Shown here: piece after piece, positions 49,898 through 59,135 of the stretch
How the letters are laid out: each line of letters starts with the position of its first letter
Position numbering within the stretch: position 1 is the first letter of the stretch
Source: JAADFF01 sp013153035
Lineage (GTDB): Bacteria; Coprothermobacterota; Coprothermobacteria; Coprothermobacterales; JAADFF01
Assembly: GCA_026184435.1 (NCBI GenBank)
Contig: CP046447.1
Strand: one strand, 5' to 3'
Length of the DNA stretch: 64,000 nt
Made by a program: the position numbers and the translations under genes
The notes under the pieces: generated by a model
Database searches by the model: none
Told to the model about the DNA's origin: nothing
The model's input: only the letters and a program-made list of their open reading frames with translations

Positions 49898-52666
49898 CTA
49901 AAGATTATTAGATATTATAACCCCAAATACCTCGGGAACACTGCCCCCAACTTCTATTTTCTTCTGTGCAGATGTAATAGAAACCTTATCCTTAGATATC
50001 TCTAAAATAATACGCCCTGTGTAGGAATTTTTCAGTATATCAACAAGGGCAAAATAGTCATCCCATGACTCTTCAAGCTCTATATCATAAGTTGACTGAA
50101 CAAATAACCTGAACTTTTCCCATAAATCCCAATCAGCCTTAATAAGGACATTCATAGCCATTACCCTATCATCCCCAGTGAGGAAATCAAATGGAACATA
50201 GTTCCAGCGAATGGTAACATTGCTTGTCTCTCCCTTGGTAATGCGGGCAATCACATCGGCCACAAGTGACTTTATAAGCTCAAAGCCAAATGTGTCTGTA
50301 TCAAAGAAACCACTTTGACGAATACCAAACACATCACCAATACCTCTTAGCTCCATGTCAAGATTAGAAACAACAAACCCATAACCCAATGTGCCAAATT
50401 CGGCTAATGTTTCTAAGAAACGGGGATCCTTTGTACGAGGAGTTTCCGTATAAAAGAAGTAAACCCTCCCCCTTCCATCCCCACTTCTTCCCACACGACC
50501 TTTTATCTGATACAGAGAGGCAAGGCCCAAATACTTAATATCATTGACAACAAGCACATTAAAGTCCAGAAGATTAAGTCCTACACCAACAATAGATGTG
50601 GCAACAAGAACATCAACCTTCCCTTCAAACACATCGGAAAGTACATTTTCAATCTCTCTATCTGGCATACGACCATGTAATACCTCCACCCTCGCACCGG
50701 GAATAGCACTGGCAATAAGACCGGCATATTTTGCAAGGTCTTTTATGCGGTTGTGAACAAAAATAACCTTTTCTCCAGCAGCTAGTTCATCTTTGATAAC
50801 TTCGAGAACGTTCTCATCTCCGCTACGTCGGGCAACAACAACATCCACCGGCTGTCTACCTTTAGGAGGTGTTTCTATAAGAGATATGCTTTTAAGCCCA
50901 GACATACCATGAAACAGTGTACGGGGAATAGGGGTTGCCGACATAAACAGATGATGCACATGAGGATATCTCAGTCTATAAAATTCTTTCTTTTCCACCC
51001 CGAACAAGTGCTCATCGTCAACAATAACAAGTCCCAATTTATCTGCTGTAATTTTATCGGTAAACACAGAATGCGTGCCAACAAGAATATCTACCTTACC
51101 TTCTATAAACTTCCTAAGATTGTCTTTACCTTTACCCTTGGCATAGAAACCAACATTGATACCAGCAGGTTCAAATCGCTTAGAAAAATCGCCATATAGC
51201 TGATGAGCTAATACTCCTGTGGGTGCAGCAACAATGACTTTATAACCAGAAGAAACCACCCTTGCCGCAGCCCTTATGGCAACCTCTGTTTTACCAAACC
51301 CCGTATCACCACAGATAATACGGTCCATTGGCTTGCCAGATGAAAGATCAGCATACACATCTTCTATGGCCTTTTTTTGATCTTTGGTAAGTGTGTAAGG
51401 AAATCCTTTTTCTACAATTTCTTCTATTTCCGGGTCACCGGTCATTACCGGTGCCTCTATATGCCTACGAGTCCTTTCCAGCTCTATAAATCGCTCTACT
51501 GCTTGCTGTATAATCTCTTCAAGTTTCTTGATCTTTCTCTTCCAACCCCGCCTTTCCACTTCGGTGATTTCAATAACACCACTGGCATTGGAATAAGGGT
51601 AAAGCATGCTAAGCATTGTTATTGGGGTGCGAATACGTACATCTCCTTTATATTTAATAACAATATGGGGTGTAGGCTTCTCCTCTATGGCTTCAACAAC
51701 ACCAATGCCACCATAGAGACGATGTATTACATAACTGCCAACTTCTATAGAACCACTAACATTTCTCCGTCTAACCCCAACAATTTCAGGCCATAAATCG
51801 TAATCCGTTAGGAGTGATATGTCTTGCGACTGATAACCATCTTCAAAAAAGCCTGGAACAACCTCAACGTCATCAGAAAATGAAAGCTTTTCGGCCTTTT
51901 TGACAGAAAAACCCAACCCATTCAAATAATTTACCGTCCTATCAACAAATGCCGTGATTACCTTAATAGTAGAAGATTGCTTAAAATCATAAACAGAAGG
52001 TTCTATTGTCTCAACATACTGCATATCATATTTAAAGGGCATAGAACCCACTTCATAATTCCAAATACGAGGGGCAATCCAAATTCGTCTCTTATAGCCT
52101 GCAAATTCTAAGTTATCGTCTGTTAAAGGTATTTCTTCTATAGCTATAGGCAATGATACAGATGGTATAGACGCTATAGGTATCTGGTCATCGGGCGAAA
52201 AGATGCGCAAGCTTTCTACTATATCCTCATCAAATAGCACTCTCACAGGCTGGCCAAAATAAAAATCGACAACTTCTCCCCTTCTCGAATACTCTCCTTT
52301 GCCCCGCACATATGAAACTTTTTCATAGCCAGCGTTTTTCAAGATATCGACGAGCTCTTCTGGAGTCAGTTCATCGCCAATTTTCAGGGTAGAAATTCCC
52401 TTAGAATAGGCTATCTTTTTCTTTCTAACACTCCGAGGAGAAACAAGCCCTATAGGAAAAGTACCCATATCAACAGGTCCTATAGGAGGAATATCAAAAT
52501 AAGGTGCAAGTTTCAAAATAGCAGATTCTATATAAGAAGGAACATATAAAAGTGTTCCTTTATTCAGCAATCCTTCCCTACCAAGCTGCCACCATAGGTG
52601 GGGAATACTCTTAAAGATCTTCTGGGTTTCTTGTGTTGTAGTATTGCATTGCCTTGTCTTTGCCAT
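49898..52666 (-). CDS. mfd: Divergent Mfd-like transcription-repair coupling factor
   Basis: 922 residues, about 220 shorter than usual. A reduced UvrB-like part with YVRGKGEYSRRGEVVDFYF (119-137) leads to the RNAP-interaction domain EVGSYVIHRLYGGIGVVEAI (308-327) and a RecG-like motor: GDTGFGKTEVA (453-463), DDEHLFGV (550-557), SATPIPRTL (576-584) and YQIKGRVGRSGDGRGRVYF. Motif II is DDEH where Mfd has DEEQ, and motif V reads TSIVGVGLNLL instead of TTIIETGIDIP. The C-terminus only vaguely follows the Mfd D7 domain. The start is uncertain: ATG 52666 lies inside pth without a ribosome site; TTG 52570 is possible. Follows pth as in most bacteria. Confidence 0.85.
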   Translation of the reverse strand: MAKTRQCNTTTQETQKIFKSIPHLWWQLGREGLLNKGTLLYVPSYIESAILKLAPYFDIPPIGPVDMGTFPIGLVSPRSVRKKKIAYSKGISTLKIGDELTPEELVDILKNAGYEKVSYVRGKGEYSRRGEVVDFYFGQPVRVLFDEDIVESLRIFSPDDQIPIASIPSVSLPIAIEEIPLTDDNLEFAGYKRRIWIAPRIWNYEVGSMPFKYDMQYVETIEPSVYDFKQSSTIKVITAFVDRTVNYLNGLGFSVKKAEKLSFSDDVEVVPGFFEDGYQSQDISLLTDYDLWPEIVGVRRRNVSGSIEVGSYVIHRLYGGIGVVEAIEEKPTPHIVIKYKGDVRIRTPITMLSMLYPYSNASGVIEITEVERRGWKRKIKKLEEIIQQAVERFIELERTRRHIEAPVMTGDPEIEEIVEKGFPYTLTKDQKKAIEDVYADLSSGKPMDRIICGDTGFGKTEVAIRAAARVVSSGYKVIVAAPTGVLAHQLYGDFSKRFEPAGINVGFYAKGKGKDNLRKFIEGKVDILVGTHSVFTDKITADKLGLVIVDDEHLFGVEKKEFYRLRYPHVHHLFMSATPIPRTLFHGMSGLKSISLIETPPKGRQPVDVVVARRSGDENVLEVIKDELAAGEKVIFVHNRIKDLAKYAGLIASAIPGARVEVLHGRMPDREIENVLSDVFEGKVDVLVATSIVGVGLNLLDFNVLVVNDIKYLGLASLYQIKGRVGRSGDGRGRVYFFYTETPRTKDPRFLETLAEFGTLGYGFVVSNLDMELRGIGDVFGIRQSGFFDTDTFGFELIKSLVADVIARITKGETSNVTIRWNYVPFDFLTGDDRVMAMNVLIKADWDLWEKFRLFVQSTYDIELEESWDDYFALVDILKNSYTGRIILEISKDKVSITSAQKKIEVGGSVPEVFGVIISNNL

Positions 52667-53192
52667 CTGTAATAAACAACCTCACCATCTCATAGGTCCT
52701 CTCAAGAGCTTTTCTAAACATGGGAAGTTCTATCTCAGGAGGAGGTGATAACACATATTCTGGGATAGGAGTACCATCAAGAGGCCTACCTATCCCAATC
52801 TTGGCACGCCAAAAATCAGGGGTTCCCAAATGGTTTACAATAGATTTAATCCCATTATGTCCACCACTTCCCCCATCAAACTTCAGACGAGTAACAGCCA
52901 CAGGTAAATCAAGGTCATCGTGAACAACTATAAGCTCTTCCAGAGGAATATGCTTATCTCTGACTAGCGGAGCAACACCTTCGCCGCTAAGATTCATAAA
53001 AGTAAGGGGCTTATACAACATAAGCCCCTTACCTTCTATTTCTACTTCTGATAACTCCCCTTTATAAGAGAACGTCCATTTCTTTTTTACCCTATTGGCA
53101 TGCTTATAGATGTAATCTACAGCCCAAAAGCCAACATTGTGCCGCGTGGGATAATACTTATCACCGGGATTTCCCAGCCCCACAATAAGCAC
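52611..53192 (-). CDS. pth: Peptidyl-tRNA hydrolase
   Basis: Recycles peptidyl-tRNA. The 193 residues show LIVGLGNPGDKYYPTRHNVG with the catalytic His18, PLTFMNLSGEGV, VVHDDLDLPVAV and GGSGGHNGIKSIVNHLGTPD. GTG 53192 starts after AGGAGGAAG, three bases after the rplY stop. Classic rplY-pth-mfd order. Confidence 0.95.
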   Translation of the reverse strand: MLIVGLGNPGDKYYPTRHNVGFWAVDYIYKHANRVKKKWTFSYKGELSEVEIEGKGLMLYKPLTFMNLSGEGVAPLVRDKHIPLEELIVVHDDLDLPVAVTRLKFDGGSGGHNGIKSIVNHLGTPDFWRAKIGIGRPLDGTPIPEYVLSPPPEIELPMFRKALERTYEMVRLFITDGKDKAMQYYNTRNPEDL

Positions 53193-53195
53193 TGA

Positions 53196-53840
53196 TTATT
53201 CTTCCTCCTCTGTTTTACCCCTACCACCAATAAGCTCGGGCTCCTCCATCTCTTCAACCTCTTCCTCAAGAGCTGCTTCTTCCTCAGGTGCAGTAACGGT
53301 AACAACAACCTCTTCTGGATCATGGGTTGTTCTAACACCCTCCGGAAGCTGAAGGTCTTCAACATGAATTGTGTCATCTATGCCAAGGTCAGACAGGTCA
53401 ACGACAATTTTTTCAGGAATCTTATTGGCTGGAGCCTCAATCTCAAGCTCGTGAAGAACAATCTCAAGGATACCGCCTTCTTTAACACCTTTAGGCTCAC
53501 CAACAAATTCAATAGGAATATCAACGGTAATTTCTTCATCCTCAGCAATTTTGTGAAGGTCAAAATGGATAACCTCACGGGTAACATTATCTCTCTGGAT
53601 ATCCTGAAGAACAGCAAGAAATGGTTCTTTGCCATCAATAGATACTTTGAAAAACACAACACCACCGTGGGCCTCTTTAACAGTTTTTCTAAAATCCTTC
53701 ATATTAACCTTTATAGGAATAGGGTCTATATCCTTTCCATAGACAACACCGGGCATATATCCGGCTTGGCGAAGTCTCCTCACAGGCCTTGTGCCCTGCT
53801 CCTGACGAAGCTCGGCCTTAAGCTCTATCTGTTTTATCAT
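53196..53840 (-). CDS. rplY: 50S ribosomal protein L25/Ctc
   Basis: 214-residue Ctc-type L25 binding 5S rRNA: the N-terminal L25 domain (LKAELRQEQGTRPVRRLRQA, GYMPGVVYGKD) and the TL5 beta domain (KEGGILEIVLHELEIEAPAN), followed by an acidic Glu-rich tail of about 30 residues. ATG 53840 follows AAGGAGGAGGT. First gene after an extended -10 promoter. Confidence 0.94.
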   Translation of the reverse strand: MIKQIELKAELRQEQGTRPVRRLRQAGYMPGVVYGKDIDPIPIKVNMKDFRKTVKEAHGGVVFFKVSIDGKEPFLAVLQDIQRDNVTREVIHFDLHKIAEDEEITVDIPIEFVGEPKGVKEGGILEIVLHELEIEAPANKIPEKIVVDLSDLGIDDTIHVEDLQLPEGVRTTHDPEEVVVTVTAPEEEAALEEEVEEMEEPELIGGRGKTEEEE

Positions 53841-53886
53841 GATATACCTCCTCCTTTCCAGTCTACTATAGCACAGTCAAGTTAGC

Positions 53887-53895
53887 ATTATACCA
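53887..53895 (-). promoter_or_regulatory. Extended -10 promoter upstream of rplY
   Basis: In the 71-base gap between prs and rplY the minus strand has TGGTATAAT. No matching -35 box at 17 bases. A start near 53880 would give a 40-base leader to rplY. No terminator is seen after prs, so read-through from dcd-glmU-prs is also possible. Confidence 0.5.
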
Positions 53896-53911
53896 GAAAC
53901 AACACAAAATT

Positions 53912-54874
53912 TTACGGATTAAATAATACACTCACCGATTCGTTATTTCTGATTCTTCTAATTGCCTCACCAACAAGCCCTGCTACACTGACAATCTCTA
54001 TTTTATCAAATAAAACATCTTCTGGTATCCTAATTGTATCTGTAAATACTATTTTCTCTACTGGAGCCTCTCGCAGTCTCTCAGGAGCAGGTCCCGAAAG
54101 GAGTGCATGTGTTGCATAGATATAAACCTCTTTTGCCCCCCTATCCTTTAGAGCCTTAGCTGCAGATGTAATGCTACCTGCAGTATCAACAATGTCATCT
54201 ACAAGGATAACCCTCTTACCGTCAACTTCACCTATAATGTTCATAACTTCTGAAACATTAGGTCTGGGACGTCTTTTATCTATGATAACCAAGGGTAAAT
54301 CCCCCAGTTTAGAGGCAAGGTCCCTAGCACGTTTCACACCACCAATATCTGGTGATGCTATAACAACATCCTCGAGCTCCCCAAGGTTAGCCTTAATATG
54401 GTCTACAAATAGCGGAATAGCTGTAAGATTATCGACAGGTATATCAAAGAAACCCTGTATCTGTGAAGCATGCAGATCTATAGCAACAACCCTGTCGGCT
54501 CCAGCAGATTGAAGTAATGAAGAAACAAGTTTGGCTGTAATAGGCTCTCTAGGCTTAGCCTTTCTATCCTGTCTCGCATAACCAAAGTAAGGAATAACTA
54601 CAGATATCTCGGCAGCTGAGGCTCTTCTCAGTGCATCTATCATAATAAGCAGTTCCATCAAATGCTCATTGACCGGTGGTGATGTTGATTGAATAACAAA
54701 TACCTCTGCCCCCCTAACAGAACGAAGAATATGAATACCTATCTCACCATCGGCAAACCTAAATATCTCCCTTGGACACAGACGATACCCAATATAACTG
54801 GCTATTTTTTCCGCCAGTGGTTCATTGGCAGAACCACTAAGCAAAATAAGTGGTCTACTTGGAAGACCCACCAT
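53912..54874 (-). CDS. prs: Ribose-phosphate pyrophosphokinase
   Basis: Makes PRPP from ribose 5-phosphate and ATP. The 320 residues show FADGEIGIHILRSVRGAEVF, VIPYFGYARQDRKAKPREPI, the catalytic KRRPRPN flexible loop and the PRPP loop VILVDDIVDTAGSI. The ATG overlaps glmU by 20 bases. glmU-prs is conserved in Firmicutes. It uses the pentose phosphate released by the deo genes. Confidence 0.96.
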   Translation of the reverse strand: MVGLPSRPLILLSGSANEPLAEKIASYIGYRLCPREIFRFADGEIGIHILRSVRGAEVFVIQSTSPPVNEHLMELLIMIDALRRASAAEISVVIPYFGYARQDRKAKPREPITAKLVSSLLQSAGADRVVAIDLHASQIQGFFDIPVDNLTAIPLFVDHIKANLGELEDVVIASPDIGGVKRARDLASKLGDLPLVIIDKRRPRPNVSEVMNIIGEVDGKRVILVDDIVDTAGSITSAAKALKDRGAKEVYIYATHALLSGPAPERLREAPVEKIVFTDTIRIPEDVLFDKIEIVSVAGLVGEAIRRIRNNESVSVLFNP

Positions 54875-56243
54875 GCATGCCCCCTTCCTGTTTCTTTCTC
54901 GCTACATATTTGCTAACCCATCCTTCTTTATTTACCTGTCTGGAACGGCCTATACCGAGTGCCCCCGGTGGTATATCCTTTGTAATAACAGAACCAGCAG
55001 CAGTATAAGCCCCCTTACCTATTCTAACAGGTGCAACAAGAATACTATCAGAACCAATGAATACATCATCTTCAATAAATGTAGGATTCTTGCTAAAACC
55101 ATCATAGTTGCATGTAATAGTTCCCGCTCCAATATTGACATTTTTACCAACTGTGGCATCACCAATATATGAAAGATGAGATGCTTTAGTGCCCTCACCT
55201 AGTGTAGATTTCTTTACCTCAACAAAATTACCTATCTTCACCTTTCTCTCAAGGTGAGCCCCAGGTCTCAGTCTGCCAAAGGGGCCAACAACAGAATCCG
55301 GGCCAACATATGCCTCTGTTAGATGGGAATACTGTATATGACAGTTTTCCTCGATAGTAGAATCTTCAATATAGGTAGAAGGACCAATAATACTACCTGT
55401 CTTTATAACCGTATTACCCTTCAAAACGGTGTATGGAAGTATCTCCACATCATTGTCGATGACAACAGTTTCCTCAATATACACCGTTTCCGGCATGCGA
55501 ATTGTTACCCCATCCATCATGAGTTTTTTCAGGTACCTCTTTCTTGCTATATCCTCGGCAACAGATAACATGTACCTATTATTGACACCAATATATTGCT
55601 TCGCATCATCTGTAATAAACACTCCCACACTATACCCATCGGCTATCATCATGGGAAACACATCGGTTAAATAATATTCACCTTGGGCATTGGCTGGTGT
55701 CAATTTATCGAGATACTTCTTGAGACTTTCCCCTTTAAACACATATACACCTGTGTTGACAAGTTTTATTTTCTTTTCTTCGTCTGTGGCATCGGTATAC
55801 TCAACGATGGACTTTAGATTGCCCTTGTCATCAAGAACAATACGACCATAATAACCTGGTTCATCAAGTTCCATAGCCACTACCATGGCATCGTAATTCT
55901 TACCCTTCTCCAAAACACGTCTTATTTCGTCAGCCGTTATAAGGGGCATATCGCCGGGTAAAACAATGACTACACTATCAAGATAATCATATGCCCTCTT
56001 TAGTGCATCACCTGTTCCCAAAGGGGTATCTTGCACCACAACAATATCAGGTTTATAACGGAGTGAAGATACTAGTTCCTTACCCCGAGGGGAAAACACA
56101 CCGATAACCTCATCTACTTCGGCATCCCTTAGAGACTTAAAGATTCTCTCTACCATTGCAAATCCTAAAACTTTATGAAATACCTTCTCAAGAGATGATT
56201 TCATACGCTTTCCTTTACCTGCAGCAAGCACAACAGCCTTCAT
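54855..56243 (-). CDS. glmU: Bifunctional UDP-N-acetylglucosamine pyrophosphorylase/GlcN-1-P acetyltransferase
   Basis: Cell-wall precursor enzyme of about 462 residues. The N-terminal uridyltransferase has VVLAAGKGKRMKSSLEKVFH (usual GTRM reads GKRM) and VVQDTPLGTGDALKRA. The C-terminal left-handed beta-helix has hexapeptide repeats, GPFGRLRPGAHLERKVKIGN, GEGTKASHLSYIGDA and the acetyl-CoA region GAGTITCNYDG. ATG 56243, eight bases after AGGAGG, is preferred over ATG 56249. Confidence 0.95.
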   Translation of the reverse strand: MKAVVLAAGKGKRMKSSLEKVFHKVLGFAMVERIFKSLRDAEVDEVIGVFSPRGKELVSSLRYKPDIVVVQDTPLGTGDALKRAYDYLDSVVIVLPGDMPLITADEIRRVLEKGKNYDAMVVAMELDEPGYYGRIVLDDKGNLKSIVEYTDATDEEKKIKLVNTGVYVFKGESLKKYLDKLTPANAQGEYYLTDVFPMMIADGYSVGVFITDDAKQYIGVNNRYMLSVAEDIARKRYLKKLMMDGVTIRMPETVYIEETVVIDNDVEILPYTVLKGNTVIKTGSIIGPSTYIEDSTIEENCHIQYSHLTEAYVGPDSVVGPFGRLRPGAHLERKVKIGNFVEVKKSTLGEGTKASHLSYIGDATVGKNVNIGAGTITCNYDGFSKNPTFIEDDVFIGSDSILVAPVRIGKGAYTAAGSVITKDIPPGALGIGRSRQVNKEGWVSKYVARKKQEGGMHGGSSK

Positions 56244-56248
56244 ATCCA

Positions 56249-56818
56249 TTACCTCCTATCCCACTTCAGTCTACTAACAGTGGGGCCCCTCTGGCCCTGA
56301 TATTTGCTTCCCGTTTTAATTCCATACGGTCTTTCAGCAGGGCTTTGCATAGCTTCAAATGATATCTGACATATTCTCATACCCGGATATAACGCAACGG
56401 GCATAACATTGATATTAGTAATCTCCAGTGTTATTGTGCCCTCAAACCCCGGATCAATAAAACCAGCTGTGGCATGGATAATAATACCCAGCCTACCAAG
56501 GGAAGAACGCCCATCTACACGTGCAACAAGGTCAGCTGGAACTTTAACATATTCCTCCGTTGACGCCAGAACAAATTCACCAGGATGAATAATAAAGGGT
56601 TCATCTTCTGATAATACAACCTTTTCGGTAAACAAAGTAGGATCATCAGCAAATGGGTCAATAAATGGCTTTTTTTCCCTCCTAAAAACAATAAATTCTT
56701 TTCCCAGTCTTAAATCAACTGATGAAGGTCCTACCTGTATATCTCTATCTGGCTCCGGATCAATAATAATATCTCCTGTAGCCAACCTCTGCAATATCTC
56801 CCCGTCACTAAGTATCAC
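56249..56818 (-). CDS. dcd: dCTP deaminase (possibly bifunctional with dUTPase)
   Basis: 189-residue trimeric enzyme supplying dUTP/dUMP for dTMP synthesis. DIQVGPSSVDLRLGKEFIV and VDGRSSLGRLGIIIHATAGF followed by IDPGFEGTITLEI are the active-site regions. GFIDPGFEG resembles the archaeal/thermophile forms, some of which also hydrolyse dUTP. GTG 56818 with GGGGGTG upstream. It is the first gene of the long leftward run; its promoter in the 57-base divergent gap is not clear. Confidence 0.92.
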   Translation of the reverse strand: MILSDGEILQRLATGDIIIDPEPDRDIQVGPSSVDLRLGKEFIVFRREKKPFIDPFADDPTLFTEKVVLSEDEPFIIHPGEFVLASTEEYVKVPADLVARVDGRSSLGRLGIIIHATAGFIDPGFEGTITLEITNINVMPVALYPGMRICQISFEAMQSPAERPYGIKTGSKYQGQRGPTVSRLKWDRR

Positions 56819-56875
56819 AAAAACACCCCCTAAATCAATTTACTTGTATATCATATCAAAGGAGGTGATGTCATT

Positions 56876-57403
56876 GTGAAGGCATTAATGATCATCGATA
56901 TGATACATGACTTTGTAGACGGAAAGTTTGGAAGTGACGGGGCTAAGGCCATTATTCCCAATATCAAAACACTCATAAACTACGCCCACGAAAAGAAAAT
57001 CCCTGTTATATATCTAAAAGATAGCCATACAGAAGGAGATGTAGAACTCAAAGTGTGGGGCCCCCATGCCATGGAAGGTGAAGAAGGCAGTGAAATAATA
57101 CCAGAGCTAACTCCCGACAGAGGAGATATTGTTATACCTAAACACACTTACTCTGGATTTTTTGAAACACATCTTGAGAGCATTCTCAGGGAACTAGAAG
57201 TTAGTGAAGTTATACTTACAGGAGTTAGCACCAACATATGTGTTCAACATACAGCAGCAGATGCATTCTTTAGAGGATTTAGTGTTACTGTTGTTGCAGA
57301 TGGAACAGCTTCTATTGATCCACAAACACATGAATACGCACTCCAGTACATGAAAAACATCTATGGTGCTAACATTGTAAAAACAGAAGAGCTGGTAGGT
57401 TAA
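56876..57403 (+). CDS. Isochorismatase-family hydrolase, probable nicotinamidase
   Basis: 175 residues with the cysteine hydrolase triad Asp8 (MIIDMIHDF), Lys89 (IPKHTYSGF) and Cys122 (TGVSTNICVQHTA). The metal-site pattern KDSH (Asp49, His51) and WGPH (His64) is that of nicotinamidases, which convert nicotinamide to nicotinate. The converging neighbour nadE supports NAD salvage. GTG 56876 has AAGGAGGTGAT nine bases upstream. Other cysteine hydrolases of the family cannot be excluded. Confidence 0.72.
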   Translation: MKALMIIDMIHDFVDGKFGSDGAKAIIPNIKTLINYAHEKKIPVIYLKDSHTEGDVELKVWGPHAMEGEEGSEIIPELTPDRGDIVIPKHTYSGFFETHLESILRELEVSEVILTGVSTNICVQHTAADAFFRGFSVTVVADGTASIDPQTHEYALQYMKNIYGANIVKTEELVG

Positions 57404-57420
57404 TCCCACCAGCTCTTTTT
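57386..57420 (+). terminator. Terminator between the nicotinamidase-like gene and nadE
   Basis: AAGAGCTGGT (57387-57396) pairs with ACCAGCTCTT (57408-57417), extended inward by GG/CC, and is followed by TTTTT. It overlaps the last codons of both converging genes and may work in both directions. Confidence 0.82.
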
Positions 57421-59070
57421 CACAATAGGATATCTTCTATCTGTATAAAAGGACATTCTTTGTAATTTAGGGGAAGGTGGTAGCTGTTTGCGTTTATATT
57501 CCACTCGTTCTATTTTCTTCACAAGCTCAAGTGTAAATTTCTTACCATAAGTATCAACAAGGTAAGAAATAGGCATACGTCTATCAATATAATCTTTCAA
57601 AAATTCATCAAGCCTCGTATAAGATGGTAACGACTCTTCATCGTACTGTCCTTCTCTTAGCTCCGCAGATGGTTTTCTCTCAATAATTGACTGAGGGATA
57701 ATTTCCTTTTCTCTGTTAATATATTCTGCAATGGCATATACATCTGTCTTATAAGCATCACCCAAGGGTGCAAATGCTCCTGCTGTATCACCATAAAGGG
57801 TATTGTAACCCACAGCTATCTCACTCTTATTACCCATAGATAAGGCAAGTGCACCAAGTTTATTAGACAAGTACATCGTAATGACTCCCCTAATGCGAGA
57901 CTGAATATTCTCATCCGCCACATCAAATTTTTCTGACACATCGGTAGAAGATAAAATAACATCTCTCATAATGCTATAAGTTTCTTTAATGGGAATTTCG
58001 TATATTTTAACACCAAGATTATCAGCAAGTCTGTGAGCATCGTTTAAGGTTTCTGATGATGTAATATGGGAAGGCATTGTAAGCGCTATGACATTATCTT
58101 TCCCCAAAGCTTCCGTTGCCAGAACAAGTCCAACGGCAGAATCTATACCACCAGAAACGGGAACAATAACCTTCTGAAACCCACTCTTCTTTACGTAGTC
58201 CTTTATGCCAAGAATGATGGCTTTATACATATCCTCAGGATATGAGGGGTATTCCTCTATCTTGGCATCGGCAACAAAGTCATCTGACAAATTCACATCT
58301 ATCTCTATAGGTGGAATATAAGACAACCCATCATAAGGCTTAGCCTTAACAACAGGTAGATAAGGAGAAAATATCTCGCTATCTTCTTCAAATGATCTAA
58401 GGAGCATCTGTACATCACCACTGGGGTCTAAAACAAATGAAGCTCCATCGAATACTATACCATCCTGTCCTCCGACAAGATTTGCGTACACAACATAACT
58501 GCCTTTTGATGCCCATACACGGGCAAAGTCTAGTCTTCTAGAAAACTTACCTGTTTCAAAGGGAGAAGCATTGACAAAAATATACATGGAAACCGCAGTA
58601 CGATTAAATATTTCTTCAGGCATGGTCCACATATCTTCACATACCCCAACGGCAAATGTCATATTTCCAACACTAAACACCCCATGATAAGGTTCAATAA
58701 CTGTAAAGTGTCTTTTCTCATCAAATGGGCCATATGTAGGAAGACTAAGCTTAGGAACGAAATGGCAATCACCATCCACACATACATAGGCCCCATTTTG
58801 AACATGTCCTCCTTCACATTTGATTCCACCAAATATGAGTACACCTTGCCCAGTAAATGCTTTAACAAGTTCATTTTGATAATAAACAAGTTTATATACA
58901 AAATCGGGATTGGTTAGCAAATCTCCAGGATAATAGCCTGATATAGCCAATTCGGGAAGTACAATAATGTCGGCCTCAGATTGGTGAAGTTTTTTGACTT
59001 TTTCTATATTTCCCTGAAAATCCCCAATCACCGGATTATGCTGAATAACTTCTACTTTCACTTTAAACAT
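57400..59070 (-). CDS. nadE: Glutamine-dependent NAD synthetase
   Basis: 556 residues: an N-terminal nitrilase-type glutaminase with the triad Glu40 (VLPELAISGYYPGD), Lys107 (FVPKLSLPTYG) and Cys144 (VGVCEDMW), then an ATP-pyrophosphatase-type synthetase domain with VIVPVSGGIDSAVGLVLATE (301-320; quoted at limit) and TLYGDTAGAFAPLGDAYKT. Completes NAD from NaAD using glutamine. ATG 59070 lies one base from GGAGG; GTG 59061 is an alternative start. Confidence 0.95.
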   Translation of the reverse strand: MFKVKVEVIQHNPVIGDFQGNIEKVKKLHQSEADIIVLPELAISGYYPGDLLTNPDFVYKLVYYQNELVKAFTGQGVLIFGGIKCEGGHVQNGAYVCVDGDCHFVPKLSLPTYGPFDEKRHFTVIEPYHGVFSVGNMTFAVGVCEDMWTMPEEIFNRTAVSMYIFVNASPFETGKFSRRLDFARVWASKGSYVVYANLVGGQDGIVFDGASFVLDPSGDVQMLLRSFEEDSEIFSPYLPVVKAKPYDGLSYIPPIEIDVNLSDDFVADAKIEEYPSYPEDMYKAIILGIKDYVKKSGFQKVIVPVSGGIDSAVGLVLATEALGKDNVIALTMPSHITSSETLNDAHRLADNLGVKIYEIPIKETYSIMRDVILSSTDVSEKFDVADENIQSRIRGVITMYLSNKLGALALSMGNKSEIAVGYNTLYGDTAGAFAPLGDAYKTDVYAIAEYINREKEIIPQSIIERKPSAELREGQYDEESLPSYTRLDEFLKDYIDRRMPISYLVDTYGKKFTLELVKKIERVEYKRKQLPPSPKLQRMSFYTDRRYPIVKKSWWD

Positions 59071-59135
59071 GCCTCCTTCTGTGATATGCTATCTGTGCTA
59101 ACTAATTTTATTGTAAACCATGGGAGGAGAGGAGC

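Noticed and set aside
56819..56875. Promoters for dcd and the nicotinamidase-like gene
   Set aside because: The gap has AT-rich stretches (TATATC, GATATAC) but no pair of boxes at an acceptable spacing, so none is listed.
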